This document shows, in pieces, positions 30,362-41,556 of a stretch of 64,000 nt of DNA (the first letter of the stretch is position 1; every line of letters starts with the position of its first letter). Both the position numbers and the translations under genes were made by a program. Source of the stretch: Hydractinia symbiolongicarpus (Eukaryota; Cnidaria; Hydrozoa; Anthoathecata; Hydractiniidae); NCBI RefSeq assembly GCF_029227915.1, contig NC_079881.1, positions 22,047,501-22,111,500 of the forward strand. The letters run 5' to 3'. The notes under the pieces are model-generated. The model saw only the letters and a program-made list of their open reading frames with translations, ran no database searches and had not been told where the DNA came from.

Positions 30362-33047
30362 GACAAAATTGATGACACCATCACTGACAATGACGTTAAA
30401 ATTGATGGCTATGTTTGTTATAGGAATGATCGGAATAGACGAGGTGGGGGTGTTCTAATTTTTGTTAATGAAAACTTGGATAGCCACCTTTTGAAACACC
30501 TTTACTTCGAAAATGTTGAATCACTATGGGTGAAAGTGTGCCTGAAAAAAACTAAACCTATTTACGTGTGTGGGGTTTACAGGCCACCTGGAGGTAGTGA
30601 TTTGCAGAGTACCGAAAACCTGTGTACTCATTTTAAACAGTGTTTTAACAAGCTCCCAGAAGAGAAAGAAGTTTTTATCTTGGGAGATTTTAACTGTAAC
30701 ATGCTTTCAAAATATGCTCTTTCCTCCAAAATAAAGGAACTATGCTCCACTCTTTTCCTAAAACAACATATTACGGAGCCAACTCGTGTTACTGAAAATA
30801 GTAGCACTCTTAAAGACTTGATACTTTCTAACAGTTCTTGTATTTCTAAAACTGGTGTCATGGATTTAGGCATCAGTGATCACAATTTAGTTTATGTGAT
30901 CAGAAAATTCAAAAGGCCAAAATTTGAACCTAAAACATGCAAGGTTCGTAGCTACAAGAACTTCAGTGAAGAGAATTTTCTGAAGGACCTCAGGAATTTA
31001 GACTCGTCATATTTTAATAATTATGATGACCTTGATAAAGCATGTGAGAAACTGAATAAAAATGTTAAAACAGTGGCTGACAAACATGCCCCTTTCAAAA
31101 CACATAGATTTTCTGGCAGTGTTGAGGCATGGGTCACTGATGAATTAATAATAGCCATCAAAGAAAAAGATTTCTTGAAACGGAAAGCATCAAAAACAAA
31201 ATCCATCATAGACTGGGAAGCTTTCAAACAAAAAAGGAACCAGGTAATAGGTCTCAAAAATCGACTCAAAAACGAGTACTATAATGACGTTTTGCAGGAC
31301 TTTCAAAAACGGCCAAAACAACTTTGGAAAACCCTAAAAAAACTGGTTCCTGATAAGTCAGGCAATACTACCTCGATAAAACTAGTAGTCCAAAACGATA
31401 GTACAGAAACTTCTCACCCAAAATAAAATTCCAACACATTCAACTTATTTTTTGTCAGTGTTGGTGCCAAACTAGCCTCTAAATTTTCTTCTGACACTAC
31501 TAATGTTAATCCACCTGTTAGCGGACACGATTTTCGGTGGGCTCGTATTGAGACCAAAAGTGTCGAAAAAATAATTAGATCACTAAAACTTAATAAAGCT
31601 ACAGGCTTGGACGGAATTGGTTCACGACTGCTAAAAGCAGGTTCGTCAGTTTTAAGTATTTATTTATCAAGTCTTTTCAACAAATCTTTATTTACTGGTT
31701 ATGTACCTAAATGTTGGAAGACTAAAAGGGTCTCGCCTATTTTTAAAAGTGGCAATAAAACAGATCCTACTAATTATCGGCCTATCTCCATTTTGCCAAT
31801 TCCTATGAAAATTTTTGAAAAGTTAGTGCATGAGCAAATGTCTCATTTTATTTCTGAGCACAACTTCCTGAATGACAGACAGTCCGGATTTCGAAAACTC
31901 TTTTCCACAGAAACTGCAGTAGTCGATGTCTCTGATTTTATTCTTACTGAGCTCGACCAACATAACTTTGTTTGTGCTGTGCTCATTGACCCTAAAAAAG
32001 CTTTTGACACTGTTGATCATAAAATTTTGTTAAAAAAACTATGGTGTTTTGGCATCAGAGATGCTGCCTTTGACTGGTTCGAGTCCTATTTAACGGGCCG
32101 AATGCAGCTGACTCTTGTAAACGACACAGGATCAGATCTGCTTCATGAAGACGCTTTTGGGGTGCCGCAGGGATCTGTGTTGGGGCCCCTGCTCTTTCTT
32201 TTGTATATTGATGACTTAAAATCTGTCATCAATTCAAACTATCACCATCTATATGCAGATGATACAATAATTATTTCGTCTCATAAAAACTTGGATACCC
32301 TTGTCTCCCAGGTCGAGTTAGAACTTTCGCAAGTCGACCTCTGGCTGAATAATAACAAAATGACTATTAATACGGACAAAACTGAAACAATCTTTTTCGG
32401 CAACCACAGCCAGTTAAAAAAAGTTGAGAACAAATCTATCAACTATATGGGTACTCCTTTGAAGAGGAGCGAAAACGTTAAATATCTTGGGGTAACATTT
32501 GATCAAAAAATGCAATGGGAAAAGCACATTAATGACATAAATAGAAAAATACTAATTAAATATTCTAAAATTAGAACCATTGCATCCTGTTTAACACCTC
32601 ACATAAAAAACCTTTTAATTAATGCACTAGTCATGCCATATTTCAACTACTGCTCCTCGACATGGGCTTGTGCCACCCAAGGTAGATTGGGAAAACTAGA
32701 AAAACGATTAAAATGTGTCCGTACCTTTCTTGGGAAAGAGAGGGAATATTCAATGAATAATTTACTCATCAAAAACGATGCCATATTAGTTTTCAAAGCC
32801 ATGAATCACATTGCTCCTGATTACATGCGCTCAAAATTCCTTTTGACAAAAAAACTGTCATAATCATCAAACAAGAGGAGCTTCAAAAAACAGGTTCACA
32901 CTTCCCTTGGTCAACACGGAATTTGGCAAAAAAGCCTTCCCATTTAGAGCTGCAAAAGTGTGGAATAATCTTCCAGACCAAGTGACCTGTGATGGAAGTC
33001 TGCTTTCGTTTGAGACTTCCATCTCTAATGTATTTGGCAAATTCTAA
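30362..33047 (+). pseudogene. LINE ORF2: APE endonuclease + reverse transcriptase
   Basis: One frame runs from 30362 to 32863 with a single TAA at 31424-31426. The endonuclease part shows RGGGVLIFVNENL, CGVYRPPGG, ILGDFNCNML and LGISDHNLV with the catalytic His. The RT part shows LNKATGLDGIGSRLLKAG, NYRPISILP, VLIDPKKAFDTVDH (motif A), GVPQGSVLGPLLFLLYIDDL and LYADDTIII (motif C with both Asp). A frameshift after 32860 leads to the tail KAFPFRAAKVWNNLPDQ, which ends at 33045-33047. Only two lesions are visible, so this copy is fairly young. The scrap at 26495 is from the same family. Confidence 0.9.
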
Positions 33048-33279
33048 TGGAGATCACTTTTTAACTTTTTAATTTTTGTTTTTTATTCTTTTTCTTTTCA
33101 ATTTTCACAGATTATAAATGTTACTATGTTTGATTGAGCTGAGGCAGTCTAAGGTTTATTATTTTTTGTTTCTTTTTTGTTCTAGTGGCCCCCAGTGGAA
33201 ACAATCCACTAACTATAGGTTTTTGTGATTTTCTGGGCCAGCCACTTTAAATATTTATTATTATTATTATTATTATTAT
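30362..33279 (+). mobile_element. L2/CR1-like LINE, 5'-truncated
   Basis: Carries the C-terminal half of an APE-type endonuclease, a full reverse transcriptase, the usual C-terminal tail and a 3' end with a (TTA)n repeat (33253-33279), typical of the L2/CR1/Rex1 assemblage. The endonuclease N-terminus is missing, as expected from incomplete reverse transcription. Confidence 0.85.
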
Positions 33280-33389
33280 TAAAACAATTATCTTGCACCT
33301 ACAACAACCAGGTTGTATTATAGTGGCACATAATTCTGCTAAGATGATTCACTGTACATTGACCTTATATAAATGTAATACTTTACATT

Positions 33390-33785
33390 GAGTATATCTT
33401 TGAGTTGTAGGGGGAGAGAGTTTCTATTAACGTGCCTGCCCCTGCCTTGCCGTCCCCTTGCCATTGCCTACCCTTCCTATGCCTTTTCTGTTGCCTGCCT
33501 TCTATGGCCTTGCCTGTGCGTCCCATGCCTTGCCTACCCCTGCCTTGCTGATTCCTCTTCCTTTTTCCTTGCCTACTTTGCCGTGCATTGCCGTGCCCTT
33601 TTCTTGCCGTGCTTAATGCCTTTGCCTGCCATTCCCATGCCTTTTTTGGTGCCTGCCTACTATGCCCTTGCCTACCCCTGCCTTGCTGATTCCTCTTCCT
33701 CTTTCCTTGGCTGCCTTTGCCGTGCCTTTGCCGTGCTTAATGCCTTTGCCTTGGCAACCTCTCCGCTACACTTTCTATACTAGTT
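33390..33785 (+). repeat. TGCC/TTGCC-rich degenerate tandem repeat, arm 1
   Basis: Short CCTTGCC/TGCCTA units fill about 400 bp. The reverse complement of a similar block lies at 42930-43225, and the flanking TATCTTTGAGTTGTA sequence is inverted with it. The open frame across it (131 codons, Cys/Leu/Pro-rich) is a by-product of the repeat. Confidence 0.7.
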
Positions 33786-34078
33786 TTTTTTACATTTATT
33801 AATAATATATTAACATAAACCAACCTAGAATTTACAATATAAAACACAAATGACTAAAGACATTATACGTGGAAAGATAACACTTTGAACATTGAAAGGG
33901 TGACATTACAATTCTATACTAGTTCCGCTCAAGCGGAAAATGCAGTCGTATGGAAACTTACCTTAAGCGATAGAAAAAATCGTGTAGCAAACATATTTTT
34001 GTTAAAGAACTAAGTACTAGAAATCTCTTTATTGATGACGTGCAAACTTGAAATTGCTGTCCACTTTAATCTAATGGT
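33786..34078. other. No gene seen
   Basis: AT-rich spacer without recognisable features. Confidence 0.4.
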
Positions 34079-34640
34079 GTTTTGCCTGATCTTCTCAAAA
34101 TTGCCAAAGTGATAGGCATGTTCAAAAAGGGCTCTCTACTGGATTGTCCTAACTATCGTCCTATTTCTCTTTTATGTAATGTGGATAAGATATTTGCAAT
34201 CATATTTAAACGACGTTATAACTTTATTTAGCACAATAATATTTTATTTTTACGTCAGTTTGGGTTTTTTAAATATTTTTCCACATCTCATGCACTTTTT
34301 TCCCTCGACCAAGGAAACTGCATGTGCCCTATTTATTGACCTTGAAAAAGCATTCGATACGGTTGGCAACATACTTCTTCGTAAACTCTAACATTATGGC
34401 ATTCGTGGAAATTCATTGGAAGTCTTTTCATCTTACCTCTCAAATTAAAAACAAATTGTCTCCCTTTCTGGTATTTCATCTTGCTCCAACATTATTAAAC
34501 ATGGTGTTTCTCAGATTCGGTTCTTGGTCCTCTTCTCTTCTTAATTTATATAAATGACTTTTTTCATGCTATTAAATTTTAGGAGGTCAATCATTTTGCT
34601 GATGATACCAACTTGTTACGCGTCAATAAAAATCTTAAAC
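34079..34640 (+). pseudogene. Second LINE reverse transcriptase fragment
   Basis: Read in three shifting frames, it keeps the RT order: LKIAKVIGMFKKGS, NYRPISLLCNVDKIF, ALFIDLEKAFDTVG (motif A), LRKL.HYGIRG, a damaged GVSQIR.LG block, INDFFHAIKF-like sequence and FADDTNLL (motif C, near 34595). Many indels mark it as old. The wording differs from the LINE at 30362 and suits another jockey/CR1-related family. Confidence 0.8.
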
Positions 34641-34965
34641 ATTGACGCCATAGATTAGTGGTTATAGCTCTCGTAGTCTGTGAGGGAGACCGGGGTTCGA
34701 TTCCTCTTGACAACGATTTAATATGGGCAAGTGAATGTTACCATACCCCTGGGCTAACCCAAGCCATGTGAGGGAAATTGGGGAGATGGCACACTGTGTG
34801 GGCTGTTGGATGTTGCCAGGAGTTTTCTAGCAGAGCGCAGGCCCTAATTGGGTCTGCGTAGCTCAAAACGAGCATTAAAACTTTAGGACTCCCCATCTAA
34901 GCCATGGCCATTCCTGGAAATAATAGACAGGGTATATCCCTCGATATTAGTCAGGCTAGCCATGT
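34641..34965 (+). mobile_element. tRNA-derived SINE
   Basis: The head has an A-box-like TAGATTAGTGGTTATAGC and a B-box GGTTCGATTCC (34693-34703), spaced as in a tRNA. A ~250-bp body containing CCTGGGCTAACCCAAGCC and GCTGTTGGATGTTGCCAGG follows. This is the usual SINE plan of a Pol III head and unrelated body. The 3' tail is not distinct. Confidence 0.65.
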
Positions 34966-35604
34966 AAAATATGCACATCTATCCAGCTAACTATCTACAA
35001 AAGTAGGCCCGGCGGAAGCACTGCAAAGTTCATGCTGTGGTAGCGAGCACTGTAAAATAAAATTTTTTAGCCTATTTACGAGGCTACATTGGTTTAAAAT
35101 GTAACAATTACATATAGTGTATATTACATTGCGTATAAAGAAGAGTCTTCAAATGAAACTATAATTTTAAAATTTGACGAATGCCTTCGTAGATACGGTT
35201 AAAGTTTGAGATACAAAAGCATCATTGCTTATATTTCAAATACATGCGACAAACATCTCCCTATATTCCTCCAGAAAATAAGAATTTACTCAATTTATGC
35301 ATAGATAGCAAGCTATTTTTAATTAAAATTTCTATTTTGAAAATGAAAATACAAAACTAACGTACAGATTGTCCGTAAAAAAGCAGAATGATTTGAACTG
35401 ATCGAAAACATCGCCTAATCTATACAATTTTATTTTCTTTTATGAAAGAATTTGCAATTCAATTTGACATTAAAAAGTGCTTAAATTTAAAAACATCAGC
35501 ATCTTGTAATACTTGTTTGTGTTCCTCTTCTAAAGAACAAAAAACAATTTTTACTTAACCAACATGCAAGTCAATAGGGGACTTTTGTAAGGCACTTTCG
35601 CAGT
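34966..35604. other. No gene seen
   Basis: AT-rich DNA between the SINE and the USP fragment. No repeat shared with the rest of the window was noticed. Confidence 0.4.
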
Positions 35605-35917
35605 CGCAGCAGCTTGTAGGTGACGACAGGTGTTTTTCCCCCAGTGTTCATCACACCAGGAGAGCACAACTGAAACACAAATTTCCAGTTGTGGCGATAT
35701 CCTTGTTATTCAGTTACTTAGGTATGCCTCAGTTAAAGGTTCTTCTTTCAAAGATACAAGATCGGTGAACTGTCTGCCTACGAAACACCACAAGCTAATC
35801 GTGCTTTTTCACCCTACTGATGAAATTTCCTTTAGCAACAAGTACAGATTAGTCGCCACCATTAACCATTCAGGTACCTTAAAAGCCGTACATTACTGGG
35901 CCTTTATTAAACATTAA
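35605..35917 (+). pseudogene. USP C-terminal fragment (copy B)
   Basis: The frame reads FFPQCSSHQESTTETQ, GDILVIQLLRYASV, FHPTDEISFSNKYRLVATIN and LKAVHYWAFIKH. It parallels the fragment at 3301-3730, but the His-box GHY is VHY and the C-terminal D-box is lost at a stop. Upstream of 35630 a frameshifted GDDR segment marks the Zn-finger half. Downstream sequence carries hairpin modules in the same sense as in copy A. Confidence 0.7.
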
Positions 35918-35959
35918 CGAAACACTTGGCTTAAGTACAAGGACCGCTGCGTTTCAGAA

Positions 35960-36600
35960 GTCAATCCATCTCACTGAAACAATTCATCCTGTTAAATACT
36001 GTTTTTTAACAGGGCTTAACTTTTTCCAGGGAATAAATTTCCCTAGGGGTTCTAATTTAGCCCAGCTAATCCTTGTCTAGTTCCTGCTGAAGACTGTTCG
36101 CAGACCTCTTTTGAGGTGACTTAGCTAGACATTTTGGGTACCTTGGTTCAGGAATATGATTTGAAACCCTTGTACCCTTTACAGAAGTCCTGTCCTACTA
36201 TCTCTGTCTGTTTGTTTGCTCCATTTTTGTGCCAATTATCTCCTTGGAAGATTTGTGTTCCTTTAAATGAGCCTATTCTTTAGAGGAGCAAAACCTCTAG
36301 AATTTAAATTTTAAGACTTAGCTGGTTGAGTTTAACATTGTGCGCGCACTTTGTAATTTTCACTCTGCTGCCCTGAGTCATTATAGAAGCTTTGCAAGGG
36401 GGATTGATATTCTTATCTTGTCTCCGTGGTTTGATGCCCAGGCACGTCATGACAGGCTGGCACTGTCATTAGGTTGACCTACCGCAAAGACTTAGTTTGA
36501 GCGCCGTTAACACGTGTAAAGCTACAGCCAGGTTCACAAGTCCTGGCACACAGATCGTTGCCTGCTTTAGTTTACATTTGATCTGTTAGGAATTATTCTA
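35960..36600 (+). repeat. Noncoding block of the RLE/USP element (copy B)
   Basis: Blocks such as AGACCTCTTTTGAGGTGACT, TACCTTGGTTCAG and AGCCAGGTTCACAAGTCCTG are reverse complements of blocks between 4020 and 4790 in copy A, in the matching order. GCAAGGGGGATTGATATTCT near 36395 answers the CCCCCTTGCT repeat. No ORF. Confidence 0.6.
36240..36360 (-). repeat. Three-hairpin module, copy 9
   Basis: In module sense the second stem is CTAGAGGTTTTGCTCCTCTA. The first stem is GTGCGCGCAC, replacing GGTGGC/GCCACC of other copies while keeping self-complementarity. The third stem is degraded. Confidence 0.65.
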
Positions 36601-36775
36601 AGATTTATCCGGTTAAGGATAGTTTTGTCATAATAAGTTTTATTAATGTGCCTATTAATTCAGTTTAAATTGCCTAATTATTTTGTTTGTTGCCTTTTTA
36701 TGTTTTTTTTATTAGTGTTTTGTGCTTTGCCACTGTTTTACCGTCCTGTTAAATGGTCAATGTATTTTTTCTGAG

Positions 36776-36900
36776 AGAATCCTTGTTAAAAGGGAGGGTT
36801 TTGCTATTATGCAGATTCTTCAGAGAGTTCTATAATATCTAACCTGTCGTCATTAGACAAGCTATATCACAACAGCCAGCTGTTTTGTCACTTCATCATC
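36776..36900 (-). repeat. Three-hairpin module, copy 10
   Basis: In module sense: first stem ACAGCTGGCTGT, third stem CTCCCTTTTAACAAGGAT. The second stem is weak. Resembles copy 4. Confidence 0.65.
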
Positions 36901-37134
36901 ATTGCACGTTTTTGAGTATCAAACTTTGTGACCAAACAGGTTTTTAAATTTTGAACTGTGGCATATGTTAACACTTTTGAGTAACTCATATCGTTCCGCT
37001 TTTTTCCAGACACCCTATATATAAACGAAAAACTAAAATAGTAGCTAAAAAGTACTTGTGTTTCTTTTGTTTTTACAAGAACATGTGCTTTTCTTTTGTC
37101 AGTTTCTTGAAATTTACCGAAAATTAAAAGACGG

Positions 37135-38310
37135 TGCTCCACTCACAAAAATATTATCAACATCAACAAGATCTAACACATCAGTTCGATCTTTATGTAC
37201 GTGTAACATCAAGATATGATTCTGACGTTTTTGGGTCATTGTACATTTTAGCACGGCTCAGTGCACTAAACGACCGTTCACTTGTGGCATATGTCGCTGG
37301 GCAAACCAGAATTAACTTTGCGAGACGAAATACTTCAGAGAAAAGTGTTTTTGCCAACATGAAGACTTATCAAATACTTTACCACATCAGTGAAATTTAC
37401 ATCTGAAGTAATTTTGGGAAAGTCTTCCTCGAACATTGTTAACTGTGACTTCAAAAGAGATCCATCGAAATCGTTGTTGTAAAATTGTAGCAACTCCAAC
37501 TTGGTAGAAAACTGCTGTTTTCTGGCAGCTCTAAGAATAAGCTCTTGCAACGCAGCATGTTTTTGATAATCTTCTTGGTTGAATCTTTCTTTGATGCAAT
37601 TCTCAACATTATTTAGGGATTCATAATAGTGCTTGCTGTAGAGATCTTTTGGTTTATCAAGTTGAGTTGACTTGGCAGGTCCATGACCATTAAAATCTTC
37701 TAACCTCTTCAGAGCACCGCATTTTCTTGGAAGTTTCAGTTCATGCACATCCAATGATTTGGCTTTCAAGCGGACATTCTCCCAGAAAAGAAATTTTCCT
37801 GGCTTCTCAATTTTTTCAATACTTTGATAGTCAAATTTGCACATTCTTGACCCTGTATAGCTGATAAAGTAGAACTTTAAAGCGTTTAACTTCAATTGTT
37901 ACTATGAGACAAGATAAGTTCTCCCAAATAAACACCAAAAACATAGTCGAATGTTCTCATGCAAGCATCAACACCCCGGATGCGAGCTTTCATTTTGGTA
38001 TCTAACAATTATTAACAGCCCACTCCCAAAGTTTCTTTAGATATGTGTAATTACTCAATATGCTTTCTAAGGATTTGGCACGAACTGTCAAGCTAGTTGG
38101 ACATAACAACCGTTATAGTTTAAATTCGCTTTTCGTTGAAGTTGATGGTTACAGCTTCCTTCTTGATGGCATCAAGTTTGGCGTCTCTCTTTGGTGATTT
38201 TTTTAAGCAGCTTTTGTGATTTCAAATGTCGTTTTGAGAGCATCCTTCATCACTTTACTGTTCTTTATTGCGTCACCTACTGCCAAGTTGATTGAGTGTG
38301 TGTAGCAATG
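37135..38310 (-). pseudogene. hAT-type transposase (ZMYM1-like), decayed
   Basis: On the minus strand, fragments appear in the order typical of hAT proteins: HCYTHSINLAVGDAIKNSK (RNase-H region near 38300), KKSPKRDAKLDAIKKEA, TKMKARIRGVDACMRTFDY, an open 186-codon stretch 37895-37335 with LPRKCGALKRLEDFNG and LNNVENCIKERFNQEDYQKH, then the C-terminal dimerisation block PATYATSERSFSALSRAK (near 37280). Several stops and frameshifts make it dead. The N-terminal zinc finger is not seen. No flanking inverted repeats or 8-bp duplication were identified. Confidence 0.75.
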
Positions 38311-38351
38311 GGTAAATAAAGCTTTCTTTCTTATTTTTTTTTATATTTTTT

Positions 38352-38490
38352 TTAATTCCTTGTAAAAAGGGAGAATTGTGCTTTTAGAGGCATATTCTCT
38401 AGAGGAGTACAACCTCTAGCTTGTTTCCAAAGACCTAACAGGTTGAGTTCATCATTGCGGTGGCTTGCCACCTCTTTGTAAATTATTTTC
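38352..38490 (-). repeat. Three-hairpin module, copy 11
   Basis: Near-identical in module sense to copies 3 and 8: AGGTGGCAAGCCACCGC, TAGAGGTTGTACTCCTCTA and CTCCCTTTTTACAAGGAA. Confidence 0.8.
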
Positions 38491-39080
38491 TTTTATTATA
38501 TCAACTAATATGTACTTATTACTAAAGAATATCTGCATCTTTTAAAACAATATATTGATACGCTTATGTAAGTTGTTTTCTTTTTTCAATTTCCTCGTGA
38601 AGCATCACTTTTGGCTCGCCATTTTGTTTAAATAATTCAGCATGACTGAGAGGCTAAAGACACATGTTTCCCCTGACGTAGCACAATGGTGAGAAAATCA
38701 AAACAATACGCGCTGGCCCGTTAAAGGATAAACCGGAACAAAAAATCTTATTGGCTTATTTTATTTTCGTTTATTTTTTTTTAAGTCAGTTAGTACCCCC
38801 GTGTAGCATGTATTCGGGAATGTGTTATAAATAATTTATTAGATTTCACAGGTTCTGTTATTATTCGCTAAAAGCTCTTCGCTGAATATAAAATTTAAAG
38901 ATCAAAATGTAAAAGAGGCTGCTTCAGCGCGACATTATGGAATTTCCCCTCGAAAGCAAACTAAAGAACATTTTTGTTTCTTTTTGTGAAACAACTCTGA
39001 ACGGAGGAAGGTCGAAAAACTTGCTGTTAGTATGGCGTACTGTTTGGCAGACTTTGTAAAAACAACATTAAATCAACCAA
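38491..39080. other. No gene seen
   Basis: AT-rich DNA between a hairpin module and the ballast-like pseudogene. Confidence 0.4.
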
Positions 39081-39084
39081 AGAT

Positions 39085-39850
39085 AAATATTTACCCTTAA
39101 ACCCAGTGTATCGTCCATCTACACTAGGATACTCCTTCCTAATCTTACAAACTGCACACGCTGGTATGACACGTCGTACACCTCGCCCAAGTTTGTTGTG
39201 GATAAACTAGCAAAACTGTCGATAAGCACTGTAACGGTACGTCCTAAATTTTTTTAGCAAAATAAGTTAAGTCAATCATCGAATTTTTAGTAACGCATGA
39301 AAGATTAAATCCTATTTGGTACATCGTCACGCTCAAGTAAACCGCGACTTTTCCGGTCATGTAGCGAGACTAACGCTGTCCATAACACATCTTTCAACAA
39401 CATGATGTAGTTAAAATGTGGATGCTGTGTGATGCCTTCCTGATCTTAAAATAATTATCATGAAGTTAGAAAAAAGTCTGGAAATATAAAAAAATAAATC
39501 GCTACCATTAAGATTGATATAACACATCTTTCAACAACATAATGTAGTTAAAATGTGGATGCTGTGTGATGCATTCCTGATCTTAAAATAATTATCATGA
39601 AGTTACAAAAAAGTCTGGAAGTATAAAAAAAATCGCTACCATTAAGATTGAAATATTATATGGCATCGATGTCAACACAGCAAACACACTCTTTCTCTGT
39701 CTGCATCCTCTCACATTTACCACAACGACACCAATCAGTAACAGGCTTGCACAATCTAGGATTTTGCTGAGGATGGAAGCCTGATCATCAAAAGCGTCAT
39801 TAGAAACCCGCCTAGGCTGTGAAGCTCTGATCTTTCTGGTTCATACTGAA
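39085..39850 (-). pseudogene. P2X7-ballast-like gene, third copy
   Basis: On the minus strand: FQYEPERSELHS (about 39835), the zinc module WCRCGKCERMQTEKECVCC (about 39755-39670), an exon QHPHFNYIMLLKDVLWTAL (near 39400), and a last exon with NKLGRGVRRVIPACAVCKIR and SVDGRYTGFKG (near 39200-39100). The order and wording match the ballast-like genes of the two Kolobok elements. The first exon is broken by a frame change between FQYEP and the zinc module, and the middle exon is partly duplicated. It lies just downstream, same strand, of an ankyrin exon with a good donor. Confidence 0.7.
39383..39658. repeat. Tandem duplication of ~138 bp
   Basis: Copies begin AACACATCTTTCAACAACAT at 39383 and 39521 and differ at a few positions. 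The unit covers the 5' part of the middle ballast exon plus its acceptor, so the gene has an extra partial exon. Confidence 0.9.
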
Positions 39851-39937
39851 ATCCTAATACCGTGAAATTTTATGTCTTAATATGACAAACTTGAATATGA
39901 CAAATTTATTCTTCTTTCTAATTTATTAAATAAACTT

Positions 39938-40435
39938 TTAATAACTTACTTCGTATTCTTTTATTTTTCGTCTTATTACTTCCCGGTTTTGTTTATTCAT
40001 CCATACTCCAGCACAATCATAAGCTGTTCTTCCAAATTCATCTTTGATCGTCACATCAATATTTTCATGACGCAACAAAACTTCAACGCATGACATGTCA
40101 GCATTCCTTGCAGCACGATTCCTTGCAGCACGTTGTAATGGTGTCCAGTTGTAAACATCTAGACGGTTGATGTTTGTTAGATCATGTCGACATGAAATAT
40201 CTAATATTGTGTGACGACCATGAAATCCAGCCCAATGATAACTGTTGTATTTCCATCTATCTTCCACCCCAACATCACTCCCATGTGAGATGAGAATGTC
40301 TACAATTGATGTATTGTTGGTGAAACATACTGTCCACAACAATAGTGTGAGTCCATCTCTCATGTGAACGATGTTTGATTGAATGGGTAGTAATTGTTTC
40401 AGTTTGTCGATATCATTAAAACTATCCTCCGGTTA
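39938..40435 (-). CDS. Ankyrin-repeat exon
   Basis: The frame 40363-39938, extended upstream to about 40430 in the same frame, has three to four ankyrin repeats: DGLTLLLWTVCFTN with VDILISHGSDVGV, LDVYNWTPLQRAARN with VEVLLRHENIDVT, and DEFGRTAYDCA. A near-perfect donor (GAA|GTAAGT) follows KEYE at about 39951, so it is an internal exon of a spliced gene. The upstream part ends abruptly where the RLE element copy B starts (about 40438). The next recognisable coding segment downstream is the ballast-like pseudogene. Host gene fragment or transposon passenger are both possible. Confidence 0.65.
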
Positions 40436-40437
40436 AG

Positions 40438-41130
40438 GCCTTTACGGATGGCACATTTTTAATGTCTTCAAGTGTCCCTCAAACTCAGAACTTGTTGGAT
40501 CGTTGTGTAACAGCCCTTCATTGGGATGGAATGGACTTTAGACCTTCAAAATCACGAAGCATTGTTATAGCTAATGGAAAAGTTTTAGATCAGTCTCCTT
40601 TTTGTGTCCTGCAAGAACCAATCCCATCTATTCACACAAACCCAATTAAGTTTCTTAGCCGGTTGATAAATTCAACATTGTCAGATTCACCTGTTGTCCA
40701 ACAGGTTATTGTTAAAGTTGTAGAGCAAGTCAAGCTCATAGATAATTCTTCCCATGGAGGCATTCACGAAGTGTGGTTTTTGCATCATCTTCTAATTCCC
40801 CGAATATGATGGCCTTTTTTAGTTTACGAAGTTCCGATGTCTCGTATTGTTTCACTAGAACAAAGTTTTTTTTTCTTCATAAGAAAGTGGCTAAGACTCC
40901 ATAACTCTATTTCTAACATAAGTTTGTATTCCGCTTCATCGCCATGCCCTTTAGCTTTAAAAAGTCTATCCTATGTACTAAAATGTGCTAAGATCAGTGG
41001 TCATCTTCTCCTGCGAGATTCGGCTGATCCTCTAGTCTCGGACTCTCCTCCAGACTTAAAGGCTGAACACTGAAAGGTAGATGAAACAGTAAAATCAGCA
41101 GAAAGTCAACTCGAGTTCAAGAAAATACTT
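40438..41130 (+). pseudogene. Reverse transcriptase 3' part, RLE element copy B
   Basis: Matches the thumb side of copy A: LLDRCVTALHWDGMDFRPSK and VLQEPIPSIHTNPIKFLSR. The motif C region reads AFTDGTFLM instead of AFMDDMFLM, losing a catalytic Asp. The frame closes near 40809; a shifted frame continues to 41073 (SNISLYSASSPCPLALKSL) and beyond. Confidence 0.75.
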
Positions 41131-41134
41131 GGTT

Positions 41135-41555
41135 TCCGCCAGCGACCCCACTTATTACCCCAGTCAACCCTTGTTTTATATGTCAATAGATTGCACAGAT
41201 TGAAGAACATTTGATGACAGCAGAGGATTCCAGGGCCTCCTGATGACCACTTAGTGGACCTCGGATTAGAAATGCCCCGCCTGGAATCCTGACACCCCTT
41301 GGTTGAAGCTTTGGGGCGAAACCGTTTGGTGTCGAGGTTGGGATTGTGCAATCTGTGTTGTGTGTGTGTGTTTTTTTCACTGATATTGTGTATCCTGCGA
41401 AAAGGAAGTTTAACTGTTTCGTTGGCAGTAACTTTGGAGGAACAAAACCTTAATGATTTAATCCTAAAACTTAACAGGTTGATTATTTCATTGTGCCTTG
41501 CTGCAATGTTAAAAATTTTCTTGGTGGAGCAGGCTTGGGACTGGTAATCTATAAG
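41135..41555. repeat. Insertion of element-family noncoding DNA into copy B
   Basis: This segment separates RT from RLE coding sequence. It begins with GACCCCACTTATTACCCCAG, the reverse of the 4846-5025 repeats, and ends with a degraded hairpin module. It appears to be a nested fragment of the same family in opposite sense. Confidence 0.55.
41430..41540 (-). repeat. Three-hairpin module, copy 12 (degraded)
   Basis: In module sense the AATCAACCTGTTAAGTTTTA segment is recognisable, followed by an incomplete AAGGTTTTGTTCC second stem. The first stem is damaged. Confidence 0.5.
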
Positions 41556-41556
41556 A

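Noticed and set aside
33388-33783. 131-codon Cys/Leu/Pro-rich ORF
   Set aside because: It is the translation of a TGCC-type tandem repeat; the reverse copy at 42930 gives similar chance frames.
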